Shown piece after piece: positions 9,312-19,990 of a stretch of DNA of 64,000 nucleotides. Position 1 is the stretch's first letter. Every line of letters begins with the position of its first letter. The notes under the pieces are model-generated. The model did not search any database. It was given only the letters and a program-made list of their open reading frames with translations, and was not told the DNA's origin. The DNA comes from Schizochytrium sp. CCTCC M209059. Lineage: Eukaryota > Sar > Bigyra > Thraustochytrida > Thraustochytriidae. The DNA is taken from NCBI GenBank assembly GCA_000818945.1, contig KN805414.1, forward strand, positions 126,682 through 190,681, written 5' to 3'. Both the position numbers and the translations under genes were made by a program.

Positions 9312-10529
9312 TTAGAGCTTGGCAGACTCAAGGCTGGCGCCGATCTTTTCCTGGGGCACGAGCGCAGACTTGTCGGCGTCCTCATAGAAGGGATAATCGA
9401 CATAGCCGTCAGGCGACCCATGCTTGTAAAAGGTCTCGCGCACGTACTTGTTGAGCGGGAGCTTTTGCTGGATACGGTGAACAAGGTCCGGGTTCGAAAT
9501 GAACCAGCGGCCAAAGCCGATGGCGTCGTAGTGACCCTTGTGCACGGCGTCCGGGGCCGTGAGGGGAGTGAATCCGCCAGCACCAATGATAGGGCCCCGG
9601 TAGAGGTGACGGAACTTTGATGGGTTGTAAAGGCCCATGCTGAAGCCAGGGTCCTTGGAGTGGTCCTTGTCGAACTTGCCACCAAACCAACGAGGCTCGG
9701 TGAGCAAGAGGTAGGCGAGGTTGTACTGGTCAAGGGTCTTGATGGCCGTCGTGTACAGCTCGAGCGGATTGGAGTCGCTCGCGCCGAAAAACCGCATGGT
9801 ACCCTCAAACTGTGGCGAGATCCGCACGCCGACGCGCGAGAGGGGCATCTCCTCCGAGATGGCCTCGACGACCTCACGGAGGAGACGGCAGCGGTTCTCA
9901 ATGCTGCCTCCATACTTGTCCGAGCGCTTGTTGGTGTTGTCGTTGAGGAACTGGTCAATGAGGTAGCCGTGGGCAGCGTGGAGCTCGACGGCATCGAAGC
10001 CAGCCTCACGCGCATTGCGCGCTGCGCGCTTGTAGTCCTCGAGCAAACGCGGAATCTCGTCCTCGCGGAGAGGGCGCGGTTTGGAGTAGGTGTCGATTTC
10101 TCCCGAGAGCGTGCCGGCTGTCTTGCCGGGCGCGGTGACGTCGCTGGCCGAGACGGTGGGCAGGCGCTCCGGGTCGGCCATGGGGTGGTCGCGCATGGTC
10201 TCGTGTGCCATGCGGCCCGTGTGCCAGAGCTGCACGCTGATGAGTCCCCCCTTGGCATGCACGCTGTCGACGATCTTCTTCCAGCCCTGGGTCTGTTCCT
10301 TGGTCCAGATGCCGGGCACGTTGTTGTCCGGGAGGCCCTCCGGCGAGATGCACGTGGCCTCGGTGATGAGCAGGCCGCCCTCGGTGGCGCGCTGCGTGTA
10401 GTACTCCTTCATGAGCTCCGTGGGCACCAGCGTCTTGCGGTCGGCGCGGAATCTCGTCAGCGGCGCCAGCACCACGCGGTGCTTGAGGCGCAGCTCGCCC
10501 AGCTGCAGCCCCTCGAACAGCGCCGACAT
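9312..10529 (-). CDS. Old Yellow Enzyme / 12-oxophytodienoate reductase-like flavoprotein with PTS1
   Basis: This is a 405-residue FMN-dependent ene-reductase. Seen: LAPLTR (21-26) at the flavin site, LWHTGRMA (101-108), the substrate-binding HAAHGYLIDQF with H184 and H187 and the proton donor Tyr189, then KRSDKYGGSIENR (201-213), IGAGGFT, and GFGRWFISNPDL near the end. The His-x-x-His pair is the version found in plant OPRs and many bacterial OYEs, not the His/Asn of yeast OYE1. The family reduces alpha,beta-unsaturated carbonyls with NAD(P)H. The protein ends SAKL, where AKL fits the PTS1 consensus for peroxisomal import. It is divergent from the SKL-ending thioesterase across a 706-bp promoter. 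Confidence 0.93.
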   Translation of the reverse strand: MSALFEGLQLGELRLKHRVVLAPLTRFRADRKTLVPTELMKEYYTQRATEGGLLITEATCISPEGLPDNNVPGIWTKEQTQGWKKIVDSVHAKGGLISVQLWHTGRMAHETMRDHPMADPERLPTVSASDVTAPGKTAGTLSGEIDTYSKPRPLREDEIPRLLEDYKRAARNAREAGFDAVELHAAHGYLIDQFLNDNTNKRSDKYGGSIENRCRLLREVVEAISEEMPLSRVGVRISPQFEGTMRFFGASDSNPLELYTTAIKTLDQYNLAYLLLTEPRWFGGKFDKDHSKDPGFSMGLYNPSKFRHLYRGPIIGAGGFTPLTAPDAVHKGHYDAIGFGRWFISNPDLVHRIQQKLPLNKYVRETFYKHGSPDGYVDYPFYEDADKSALVPQEKIGASLESAKL

Positions 10530-11235
10530 CCTCGCTCCCGCCGTCTGCTCCTCCGTCTCCGCGCCCCGTGTCTGTCCAGCCCCGCCCTCGCGTTCAGGGT
10601 CTGCCCGCTCCCGGTCCTTCTCCGTCGCCGATTCGCGCCGGTTTCGCCGCGGCGCAGAGAGACAGACACAGAGAGAGAGAGAGGGGCCAGGGGCGGAGCA
10701 GAGGACGCGCCGCGGCGTGCCAGGCGACGGACAGGGACAAAGAGAGAGAGAGACAATAAGAGAGAGAGAGAGATGAGATGGAGCACCGGCGACGCCGAGA
10801 GGCTTCGCTTCCCGGCTCGCTCAGGACGGCTCGCTCAGGACGGCTCGGCTCGGGACGGCTCGCTCAGGACGGCGCGGCGCGGCGCGGCCTCGCGCAGGGC
10901 GAAGAGCAGGGCGGAGCAGAGAGGAGGCCGGAGAGCGCGAGACCAGCGGGGCTTCCCGGCACGTGCGGGAAGAGAGGCCGTTAGGGGGATATATGGAGAT
11001 GGGTCATGCCGCCCTTGCTAGCTTTGCGTGCGTGCTTGCGTTGCTTTGCGTGCGTGCGTGCGTGCGTGCGTGCGCGAGAGGCGGCAGACCTGGAACGGGA
11101 GGGCGAGCGAGGAAGGCGCGCGAGGAAGGCGCGCGAGGAGCGGTCGTCGGCGCCGCCGGACGCGTGTGAGTCGGCGTCGTCGTCGCCGCGGGTGGGAGGC
11201 GTCGTGACCTCGTGGGACGGACGGCTGAGAGCGGC
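10530..11235. promoter_or_regulatory. shared divergent promoter region of the two PTS1 genes
   Basis: These 706 bp lie between two diverging start codons. They hold GA-rich runs (about 10668-10775), a 14-bp imperfect tandem repeat (CGGCTCGCTCAGGA) at about 10820-10875, a GTGCGTGC run at about 11041-11075 and a direct duplication of GGAAGGCGCGCGA near 11110-11140. No clear TATA box is seen. A promoter function follows from position only. Confidence 0.5.
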
Positions 11236-12414
11236 ATGCTCAGCGCGGGCAACGAGGGCACCGCGCCCGAGACGACCCGCGAGGAGACCGCCAGGATGCG
11301 CGCCGTGAGCAGGGAGCACAGCTACTTTTGGGCGAGCGGCAAGGTGGTCGTGGGCGAGGACACCCACGAGCAAGATGCAAGCTGCGAGATTGAATTCACC
11401 CCCTTCGCGCAGGGGCCGCCCATGTCCGCCCACGGAGGCTCGAGCGCGGCGGCGCACGGCGTGCTCCTGGCGGGGCCCTGCGCGGAGATCGCGGGCGTCC
11501 CGGAGATGGCGCTCGCCGTCAAGTACACGAAGCTTACCTACCTCAAGCTCACCCCGCTCGGGGAAACGCACACCTTCAAGATGCTCGAGTGCGGCTCGGC
11601 GGAAAATGATGACGCCCAAGTCTATGGCCGCGGCAGGATCTCCGACGTCTCTGGGAACCCGCTCACCGAGTCCGAGGTGCGGTACACGAACGTCCTCAAC
11701 ATGCGCCTCGTGCAGACGTTGCGCACCGACGATGAGGCCCTGGCCTCGTCGCCGCTCTTCATGACGACCGTCGGACAGACCATGGAATCTGTTCGTAACG
11801 GCGTCTTTGGTCTGCGTGGAGAGCCCCTCGTGGCCGAGCATCTTCTCGAACCTTACGACCCGAGCAAGATTGTACCGGGGCTCGTTGTGCACCCGAACAT
11901 GGGTCCCCCGGCCTCAGAGCAGGAGCGTCAGAGCTACGACTTTGGCCCGCAAAACAACATGTCTCTATGGAGCGCGTACTCGAAAGAGACCATGGGTATA
12001 TCTAGCCTGCTTTCCGTGCGGAACGCGACCTCTCAGGCTGACAGTCTCATCGACGACAAGCCAAACCTCAGTACAGGTGGTATTTTTGTCGCCCTCGATC
12101 ACATCATGGGCCACACAGTCATGCTCTCAGGGTCGCATTGTGTTACGGCTTTTCTCGAAATCGAGTACCACCAGGGCATCGAGATCGATCCGAGCGCGTT
12201 CAGCTTTGTTTATCTGCAGGCGTACATTGAAAAGATTGAGGGTCGTAAGGTTTTTGTGCGTGGCTCGGTGCATGCTGTCACCTTGGAGGGTGCGCAGTCC
12301 GGGAATCCAGAAGACTGGCGCAAGATGCCAGAAATCGCTACGGGCTTTGGTCTCTTCATCCACATGTCTTTTCCCGGTCACCCCGATCCCGAGCATACCG
12401 AAAGCAAGTTATGA
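11236..12414 (+). CDS. peroxisomal double-hotdog acyl-CoA thioesterase-like protein
   Basis: The 392-residue product appears to contain two hotdog folds in tandem. The first carries the classic MSAHGGSSAAAHGVLLAG signature (about 63-80). The second carries GGIFVALDHIMGH and the following strand around SGSHCVTAFLEIEY. Tandem hotdogs are typical of type II acyl-CoA thioesterases, which release free fatty acids from CoA. The last three residues are SKL, the canonical PTS1 signal, so the enzyme should work inside peroxisomes. The frame upstream starts with GTG; ATG 11236 is the first real start, and 11296 is an alternative. Substrate chain length cannot be read from the sequence. Confidence 0.8.
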   Translation: MLSAGNEGTAPETTREETARMRAVSREHSYFWASGKVVVGEDTHEQDASCEIEFTPFAQGPPMSAHGGSSAAAHGVLLAGPCAEIAGVPEMALAVKYTKLTYLKLTPLGETHTFKMLECGSAENDDAQVYGRGRISDVSGNPLTESEVRYTNVLNMRLVQTLRTDDEALASSPLFMTTVGQTMESVRNGVFGLRGEPLVAEHLLEPYDPSKIVPGLVVHPNMGPPASEQERQSYDFGPQNNMSLWSAYSKETMGISSLLSVRNATSQADSLIDDKPNLSTGGIFVALDHIMGHTVMLSGSHCVTAFLEIEYHQGIEIDPSAFSFVYLQAYIEKIEGRKVFVRGSVHAVTLEGAQSGNPEDWRKMPEIATGFGLFIHMSFPGHPDPEHTESKL

Positions 12415-12871
12415 GTGGACTTGCACGACTTTCATTCAATATCGCTAGTCTGGCAGATCTGCGTACGTCAAGCACCTCAACAATCTCTTGGAGATACAGA
12501 CCTGCTCGCGGGAAGGAGCGCCCAGTATGGAGAGAGAGTGTGTGTGTGTGTTTGAGAGAGAGAGAGAATAATACAGTGGGATAAAGTGGTCAACAAGGAG
12601 ATGTCGTTAAAGAGAATAGGCGAAATCGCCAGAGTCGGCGGAGAGCAAAGTATTCCCAGTACAATAAGAAAAATCAAGACAGTCTGGATAGCTAGCTGCC
12701 CGTTTTACTACTCTCGTCAAACAGAGCATAAATGAATAATTCGATGAATGGATAAAAATGTATTGATGCGTCAAGGAGTCACAAGGGGAAAACAAAAACA
12801 AAAAGCGGAATCAAGAAGGCTTTGCCTTGGCTGGCTGCCTGGTGAAGCGACTTACTTTTCTTTCTTACACT
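12415..12871. other. convergent 3' flanks with GT/GA microsatellite
   Basis: These 457 bp separate the thioesterase stop from the stop of the giant repeat protein. A GAGAGTGTGTGTGTGTGTTTGAGAGA tract lies at about 12530-12566. The rest is AT-rich, as expected for 3' flanks. No gene is seen. Confidence 0.6.
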
Positions 12872-14402
12872 CTACGTTCGATTGCGCTTCATCTTGGACG
12901 CAGCCTTCTTCGCCGCATCTTTCATTTTGCTAACAAGCCCCGGCTTGCTCTCTCCATAATCAGCAACATTACCTAATTGCGTGCTCGAAGCATTTGATTT
13001 GCGCCGAAAACCAAATAGCGTGCGAGAAGACTTGCGACTCCGCGAGGAAAAGTTGGCCGGTGAGTCCCTCGCCCGCGCACTGCTAGGGGACGTTGGCGTG
13101 GTCGGCGAGGTCGGTCTTGAGGCAGGTGTCGCGTTGTGGGTGCGCGACATCTCTGCGCGCCGTTGCTGAACCTTTTTATATTTCTCCTTTGTTTCCTCAT
13201 CCATATCCTCGATATCGATCGTCTTCGATCCCTTAAACCCGTATCCTTCGAGCATTTCCTGGATCTCTGGCGATGATGTGCCGTCGTAGCACTGCGAGTC
13301 CTTGTCCTGCGCTCCCTTCTTTAAAAGGAACTCGACAACCTTCGTCTGATTCATGACACACGCCCAATACAGCGGTGTGCGGCCCGACGTTGCCTTGCTT
13401 GCGGCAAGGAACAGCTTTCCCAGCCACGTGTTGTCCATATCCTTGTCAACTCCTCGTTTATCGACCTCGTCAAACTTTTTGCCCTGCATGACAAACTTTT
13501 TCAGTTTCCGCAAATCACCACGCTTTGCTGCAAGCCAAATACTGTCATAATCAGGAAGCATCCAGTCCTCGAGACCTCCGTTCTTGACAGGGGGCTTCAT
13601 GTCGACATCGACAACCGTCACGTTGCGATCGGGAGCTCTATAGAGGCAAGTTTCGTCCCAGTACTCAATGCCGTCCTTGTCCGTTTTCCACTCCGGCTCC
13701 TCGATCGACACGCAATTCTTCTTGCCGCGTACGCGCGAGTCCTTCCAAAGACTCGACTTCTCGTACGAGGCAATGCTAACTTTGGCGCGCCGCCGCTGCG
13801 ACAATGAATGGGTTCCCGACTTGCTCTTCTTGTTTCGCTCATCCTCGGAATCGCTATCGTCATCGCTGCTGGCCTTGCCACGGCCTCTCTCGTCATCCGA
13901 ACCCTTGTCACTGTCAGAGTCGTCGCCGTCGCCACCGCCGCCTCGTTTGTGAGCACCGCTTCCACCCCGATTCGAACCCTGCTTTCCCTTGTCGTCGTTG
14001 CTCTTTTTGCGATCGTCATCGTCGTCCTGTTCGTCCTCGTCGCTACTGCGATCGTCTCTCTTCTTGTCTTTCTTGTCATGCCGGGATGACTTACGACCCG
14101 ACGAATCGCCGTCCGCGGCACGAGTTGGTCTTCGACGCGAGCTGTCCGAAGAGTTCTCTTCCGAAGAAGGTCCTGACGACGAGGAAGACGATGAAGATCG
14201 CGTCGATGACGTTGACGCTGACACGCTTCGAGCGCGGCGGGACCCATGCTTGCGCCGACGAGAGGCGGCATCGGAGTCTGAGCCCGACGACGAATCCGAC
14301 GAAGATCCAGATGATGAAGACGACGACGAAGACGAGGACGCCGATGACGACGACGACGAGCCCCGTCGCTTCTTGCTCTTCGTCGACTTCTTCTTCTTCT
14401 TC

Positions 14403-14437
<35 letters not shown>

Positions 14438-17400
14438 TGACTTTTTGAGATTCGCCAAATTGCGGCGCCCGTCACTGCCCCGTGACTTGATCCGCTTTGA
14501 ATCTTCCTCCTCCTCCTCCTCTTCGTCATCGTCGTCGTCGTCATCGGAGTCATCCGAATCCGAACGGCTCTTGCATTTCTTTCTTTTCGCCGCCGCGGCG
14601 GCTAGCATGGCTGCATTGCGCACGCGCGGCTTTCGCCGTGAATCTTCCGAGTCGTCCGAAGAGCCGCTGCCGCTCTCATCCTCGCTGCCCGAGGAAGAAG
14701 AAGAAGAGGAAGAAGCATTTCGGCCCTTCTTGACCGCGGCCGAGAGCTTGCTAGGCAGGCGCGCCTTCGATTTACGGGCATCCTCGCTGTCTTCGTCGCT
14801 GTCCGGGACCGATTTGCGGCTCTGCTTCAGCGCATTGGAAAGGCCACTGGGAAGCCTTAAGCTTGGCTTTGCGTCCTTCTCCTTATCACTGTCGCTCGAC
14901 CCCTCGTCGTCTTCGCTGTCCAAAGATGGCTTTCTCCCCTTCTTTGCAGTGGAACTCAGCTTACTGGGGAGACGCGCCATGGGGTTGCGCGTTTGCTCGT
15001 ACTCATCGCTTTCGCTTTCGCTCTCGCTCTCACCTTCGCTGCTGCTAGAGGTAGCTTTCTTTGCTCCCTTCTTGACGGCATCCGCCAAATTGCTGGGCAA
15101 ACGCGGTGTGGGCATACCTTTGTTGGCTTTTACATCACTGTCTGATGGATCACTCTTGCGTTTTTGTTTGAGTGCGATGGAGAGGCTGGAGGGAAGTCGC
15201 GATGTTGGCTTGCGCGTAGCATCATCATGCTCACTCTCGCTCTCGCTCTCAGAGGAAGAAGAGCCAGATCCCTTTTTGGCTCCATTCTTGACGGCGCTCG
15301 CCAGTTTGCTGGGCAGCCGCGATCGGGTCTGGCGCTCGTCTTTGCTACTCTCGCTCTCTTCATCGCTCTCCGAGGTAGATTTACGGTTTTGCTTGAGAGC
15401 GTTCGCCAAACCACTCGGAAGTCGCGATGTCGGCTTGCGGTCGTCCTCGTCGTTCTCGCTCGAATCACTGTTGTCATCGCTCCCAGAAGATGATGTCCGT
15501 CCCTTCTTCCCAACAGCGTTGCGGCTGCTAGGAAGTTGAGCCTTGGACTTGGGAGCATCCGCATCCGCAACGCTCTCGCTCTCGCTCTCGCGTTCGCTTT
15601 CGCTTCCACTTCGACTCGAGTCCGACTCGCTCTCGCTTTCTGATGATGGAGATGTCCGTCCTTGCTTGAGAGCACTTGCGAGACCGCTTGGGAGCCGCGA
15701 GGTCATCTTTGCGTCTTTATTGCCCGTTTTGCTCGACGCGTTCTCAAGGCCACCTTGATTGCGTCCCTTTTGCACAGCGGCGGCCAGCTTGCTCGGCAGA
15801 CGCGACTTGGGCTTCTGCTCGTCCTCGCTTTCAGAAGAAGACGATGCATCTGTGCCGCTCTCATTTTCGTCAGCAGAAGACGTTGTCATAAGCTTGCTGA
15901 GAAGCGGTCCCTTGGACCTTTGCGCGCGCACCTTGTCGTCGTCGTTGTCGTCGACGTGACGACCAGAGGTTTGGATTGTGTCATTTTCACTCTCCGAAGC
16001 CGATTTGGACCCAGACTCGGATGCTTCTTGCGATCTCGGCGCGCCAAGCTTGCTTGGAAGATGGATCTTCGCATTCTTTGCGGCGTTCGCACCAGCACTT
16101 GCACCAGCGCCAGCCTTTCCGTCACTTCCATTCCCCTCATCATCGTCGTGACCCTCAAGTTCGCTTTCAGAATCAGAACCAGATTCAGAATCAGAATTAG
16201 AGCCAGAGCCAGAAACACCTGGAGTGGCTACAGGAACATTCTTGGTAAAACCTTCTCCCCTTTCCCTGTCTGCCAACGAGACGTCGCTCTCGTCATCGAC
16301 ATCATTACCATTCGCACCCTCTTCGTCCACAGCGTCGGGTGTGCCATCAGCATTGGAGCCGGATACACTCGATCCTTGAGATGCGTCATCGTCCGTGGCT
16401 GTTTTAGGTGCTGCTTGAGCATTCGTTTGGCTGGTGGTTTTTTCCAGTCCTTCAGCACCAATCCCTGACTGCTCGACATCGACACCTTTTAGAGACTCTT
16501 TGTCGTCCTCGTCTTCCTCTTCGATTTCATCGTCGCCGCTCTCGACCGCTTCATTCACCACTTCCATGACAACTTCGTGATCCTCGTTGACGTCGCTCTC
16601 GCTCAGCTCCGAGCCTTCCTCATACGAGCCATCCGAGGATCCATCGTCCTCTTCTTCTTCGTCGTCGTCATCATCTTCGGATTCGGAAGATTCATTGGGT
16701 CCATATGGAACGATTGGGCGGCGAGGCTTTTGCGCGGCCTCCTTGGCTCGTCTTGCGTCAGCCTCTGCACGGGCACGCTTACGCGCTGCGGCAGCCCTCA
16801 TGCTAGGTGTCATGATTCCTGGAGTTACGACACCAGCGGTAGCTTCATTCTCTGCGCGACTCGGGGAAGGCTGACGCGCCTGTTCCGACTTTTCGAGACG
16901 GTTGCCAAGGACCTTTTTTCTGATGGCTTCGAGTTTTTGCGCAGTCTCCGGCGAGTTCAGCTTGACCTTGAGCTCGTAAATTAAGTCGCCCTCTCCTAGG
17001 CCTTCATCCGTGTATCCCTCTGAAGCCTCTGAAGCCTTATCGTCAACCTCTTGCGCATCTGCGCCAGAACGCGGCGAGCGCGCGGTCCGAGCAGCAGGGC
17101 TTCGTGACCGAGCTTCGTTTTCGTTCTCACGCTCGCTTTCATCAACACCTTCTTCTTCTTCTTCTTCTTCTTCGTTCTCATCGTAGTCATCGTCCTCGTC
17201 ATCATCTTCTTCCACGTACTCGTACTCTTCGCCGTCAATCCTGATCATCGAGCGACTGCTTGTTTGTGTCGCAAGCATATCCCTGATCGACTTCATCTCC
17301 TCGAAGAGACGATGCTGCACAGCCACGTGCTCGGACTGCTGAGCGTCAAGCCTTTGTTCGAGATCCCTGCAGCGCGCCTCAAGTTCCTCCTTCTCCTTGA

Positions 17401-19990
17401 GAGCTTCGGCTCGAAATCGGCGCAGCTCTGCCTCGGAACGGGATACTTCACGACCTCGCTGCGTACGAGACGACGATTCCCCCGCGCCATCCTCGTTCTC
17501 GGTCTCGTTCTCCGAGCCATCGTCCGAGGTGTTGCGTCGGCGTCTTCTTCCGTCACTTGCCGATTTGCGAGAATCACGCCAGTGACGGCCATTGTCTTCT
17601 TCTTCGTCATCGTCGTCCCGACGACGACCGAGGGTACCACGCGTCACTGTTGGCTTTCTTTGTCCGCCGCCACGCTGATGTTCGCCGCTCTTGGCTGGCT
17701 CACGGCCCGTGAGTTGACCTTGGCGTGGATCACCACGTGCTTGCTGGCGCGAGGTGTCGCTGGCGCTGAGAAGGGCGGCTTTTTGCTTGTGGAGTGCCAT
17801 GCGAGCCTTCATGCTTGACATTGCCGTGAGAATCTCATCTGCCTCTGCCTTGAGTGCAGGTGTATCATCAGACTCGAAAGCTTGACCCGGCACTTGACCA
17901 CCATCGACTTGCTTCGTCGCCTGCGTAGAGCGCTTGTAGGACGTCTTCGGAACGCGATCTTTGTGAAGGGCCATCCGCGTCTTCATACTGGTCATAGCGC
18001 TAAGCATTTCGTCAAGATCCATTTGCTTCTCGACAAATTTGCCTCGCGGCTGCTCTTTCTTCGTTGCGACTTTGCTCCTCATCTGTGCATCTCTTTCCTC
18101 GCTCTCTTGGACCGCTTTGGCCTGTGAGATGAACGACTTCACTTTGTTGACGATCGTCCGTTCCTTGTCTTCTGCATCGCCATAGTACGCGTGTTCGCGG
18201 CGGCCCAGGGGGACCATTTCATCGGGCACAATGACGTCTTGAAGCCCAACCTCGATCTCGAAACTTTCGTCATCATCGACGTCATCTTCCGAGGCAATTT
18301 CTGAGAATTTCTTTTCCTTGTGTGCAGGGCGGCAGACAGAGGCAGACTCGTCAACGTCGTCGTGAAGAATTCCAATAACATACTGTCCGTCGTCACTTCC
18401 GAGGCCTGGGCCCAGCTGAGAGGGAGGGCCTGGGACGTGGTCACTCGCGACCGACGCGGCTTCATCTTGACTAGAGTGATCCAAAAGCTCGTCAAGCTGA
18501 CTGTTTGCGCCTGGTCGGATATCGTCGAGCGATACAAGATCTCCGTTCTCACTATAGTCATCAGCAGAGTCGCCTTGAAGATGGTCATTTCCGTCACCGT
18601 CCTCGTCGTCGTCGTCGTCGCCATCCTCCTCACTGTCTGAGCTGCCGCCGGGAAATCCGAGCCCGTCCAAGTTTTCGTGCGTGCGTCTTTCGTTTCCGGA
18701 CGCATTCGGTGAAAACTCAAGTGACGAAACGGACGCGTCACTTTCACGCACACTGCTCTCGCCGTCATCGTCACTCGAATAGGAAGGGAAGCCGAGGTCC
18801 TGGGTAGAAGAGGCCTCGTCGAAACCCCTTTCCGACTCGCTCGGGCTCGCAAGAATGTCCACATCGTCCTCGTCGAAGAATTCGTTCGACTCGTTGTCAT
18901 CGTCATCATCGTCGTCGTCCGTATCGCCAAACGCTTTCCTGTCTCGTCCAGCGGCCTTACTCCGGTAATTGTGGTCAAACTCCATTGAATCCTCATCGGC
19001 ACTGCTGAGACCTTCAGAATCGACACTGCTCCTCGACTCGACGCGCGCGCGATGCTGTAAGTGCCACATGCGGCTTTTGTTTGCGATTTCTCCAGCGGAT
19101 GAGACCGATTCTTGATCATTGTAATCCGGAACAAAACGAGGAGAGCGCGCGTGTTCTGCCTCGAGACGTTCCTTCATCGCAAGTTCGAGGTAGCCCAAGT
19201 CGTCGGTGCCATCAGCCGGAATTTCAAAGTCATCGGGGTAGTCATCCGCAGCACCGCTGAGCAAGGGCAGCTTGTTCTTGGCAGGCCCTTTGCCCTGCTT
19301 CTTCTTGTTTTTCTTTTTCTCTTTGGCTGCGTCGAGTTTGAAGCGAAGCTCATCGAGAGAAGGGAATCCCTTGGGCGTCGCCTTGCCGCAAAGCTTGCGC
19401 GCCAGCAGCACCGTCTCGTCTGTGTCTTGGAATGCGCGCGTCCGTTGGCTGACGAGGCCTTGGTTCACCATCTGGGCAGCGTCATTGCCGCCAGGAGTGT
19501 ACCTGGCGTCGGGAGCACGAGCTGGGCGCTTCAAAGCAGCCTTTTGCTGTTGCTTCTGTTGTTGCTGTTGCTGCAATAGGTGGCCATTATATCCCATAAA
19601 TATCGAAGGTTGCGGAGCAGACTGTTGCTTTGGCTGTTGCTGCTTCTTTTGGCGAGATGCACGTTCTTCGCGCAGCTTGCGCTCGAGCACATCGCGAGGG
19701 CGTGACCCGGAGCGCGACCTGGACCTGTCCGTGACCGAGGCCTTGGCGTGACTTCGGCGCGCGCGCGACGAGTCTCGAGAGCGAGATGCCTGCGCATCTT
19801 GATCCGCCTCGAGCGAGTCCTTCCTCCGCTGCGCGTACCCGAGGATCGCGTCAGGGTCTTCGAGCTCCATCTCCGCGGTGTCCTCGTCGGCGTCCGACTC
19901 GTACTCAATGCCGGAGACCACCCCGTTCCGCATGGCGTCCTCGCTCAGAGCGTACGCGGAGTGCTGGTCGGCGCGGGCGAACGTCGCCAT
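12872..19990 (-). CDS. 2372-residue acidic/Ser-rich repeat protein with ankyrin-like C-terminus
   Basis: The ORF is open to 20458, but the leader there is low-complexity; ATG 19990 starts a natural MATFARADQHS. Order of parts: a Gln-rich basic head, long Asp/Glu/Ser stretches, two copies of a helix motif (SAMTSMKTRMALHK and TAMSSMKARMALHK), a coiled coil (about 17250-17480), acidic linkers, then about ten copies of an RLPSKL-type motif (14715-16075), poly-Ser with Lys runs, and a conserved C-terminal segment. The last part has two ankyrin-like repeats (SIWLAAKRGDLRKLKKFV and TPLYWACVMNQTKVVEFLL) and ends with a Lys/Arg-rich helix. The Ser-Asp/Glu blocks suggest heavy CK2-type phosphorylation and a nuclear or scaffold role; that is inference. 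I do not recognise the whole protein. Confidence 0.8.
14410..14440. repeat. CTG/CAG trinucleotide tract encoding poly-Ser
   Basis: A run of GCTGCTGCTG repeats lies inside the giant gene and is read on the minus strand as AGC serine codons. Neighbouring CTTCTT tracts encode Lys. Such tracts tend to vary in length between strains. Confidence 0.8.
14715..16075 (-). repeat. protein-level repeat array: alternating LPSKL..VKKG and LPSGL..ALKQ motifs
   Basis: Within the giant protein, about ten copies of a short basic motif are separated by acidic Ser-Glu/Asp linkers of some 20-30 residues. Type A reads like RLPSKLAAAVKKGR; type B reads like RLPSGLANALKQNRKS. In order from the N-terminal side I read A, B, A-like, B, A, B, A, A, B, A, with an extra HLPSKL copy before them. 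The motif spacing is roughly 115-135 bp. The pattern suggests duplication of an A-B unit. Confidence 0.85.

Noticed and set aside
13960..13985. B-box-like GGTTCGAATC on the minus strand
   Set aside because: It lies inside the giant coding sequence in a Gly/Arg/Ser-coding stretch and has no tRNA stems around it.
13618..19134. Many Ser-, Arg- or Val-rich frames opposite or overlapping the giant gene
   Set aside because: They are shadows of trinucleotide-like Ser/Asp/Glu codons in the real frame.
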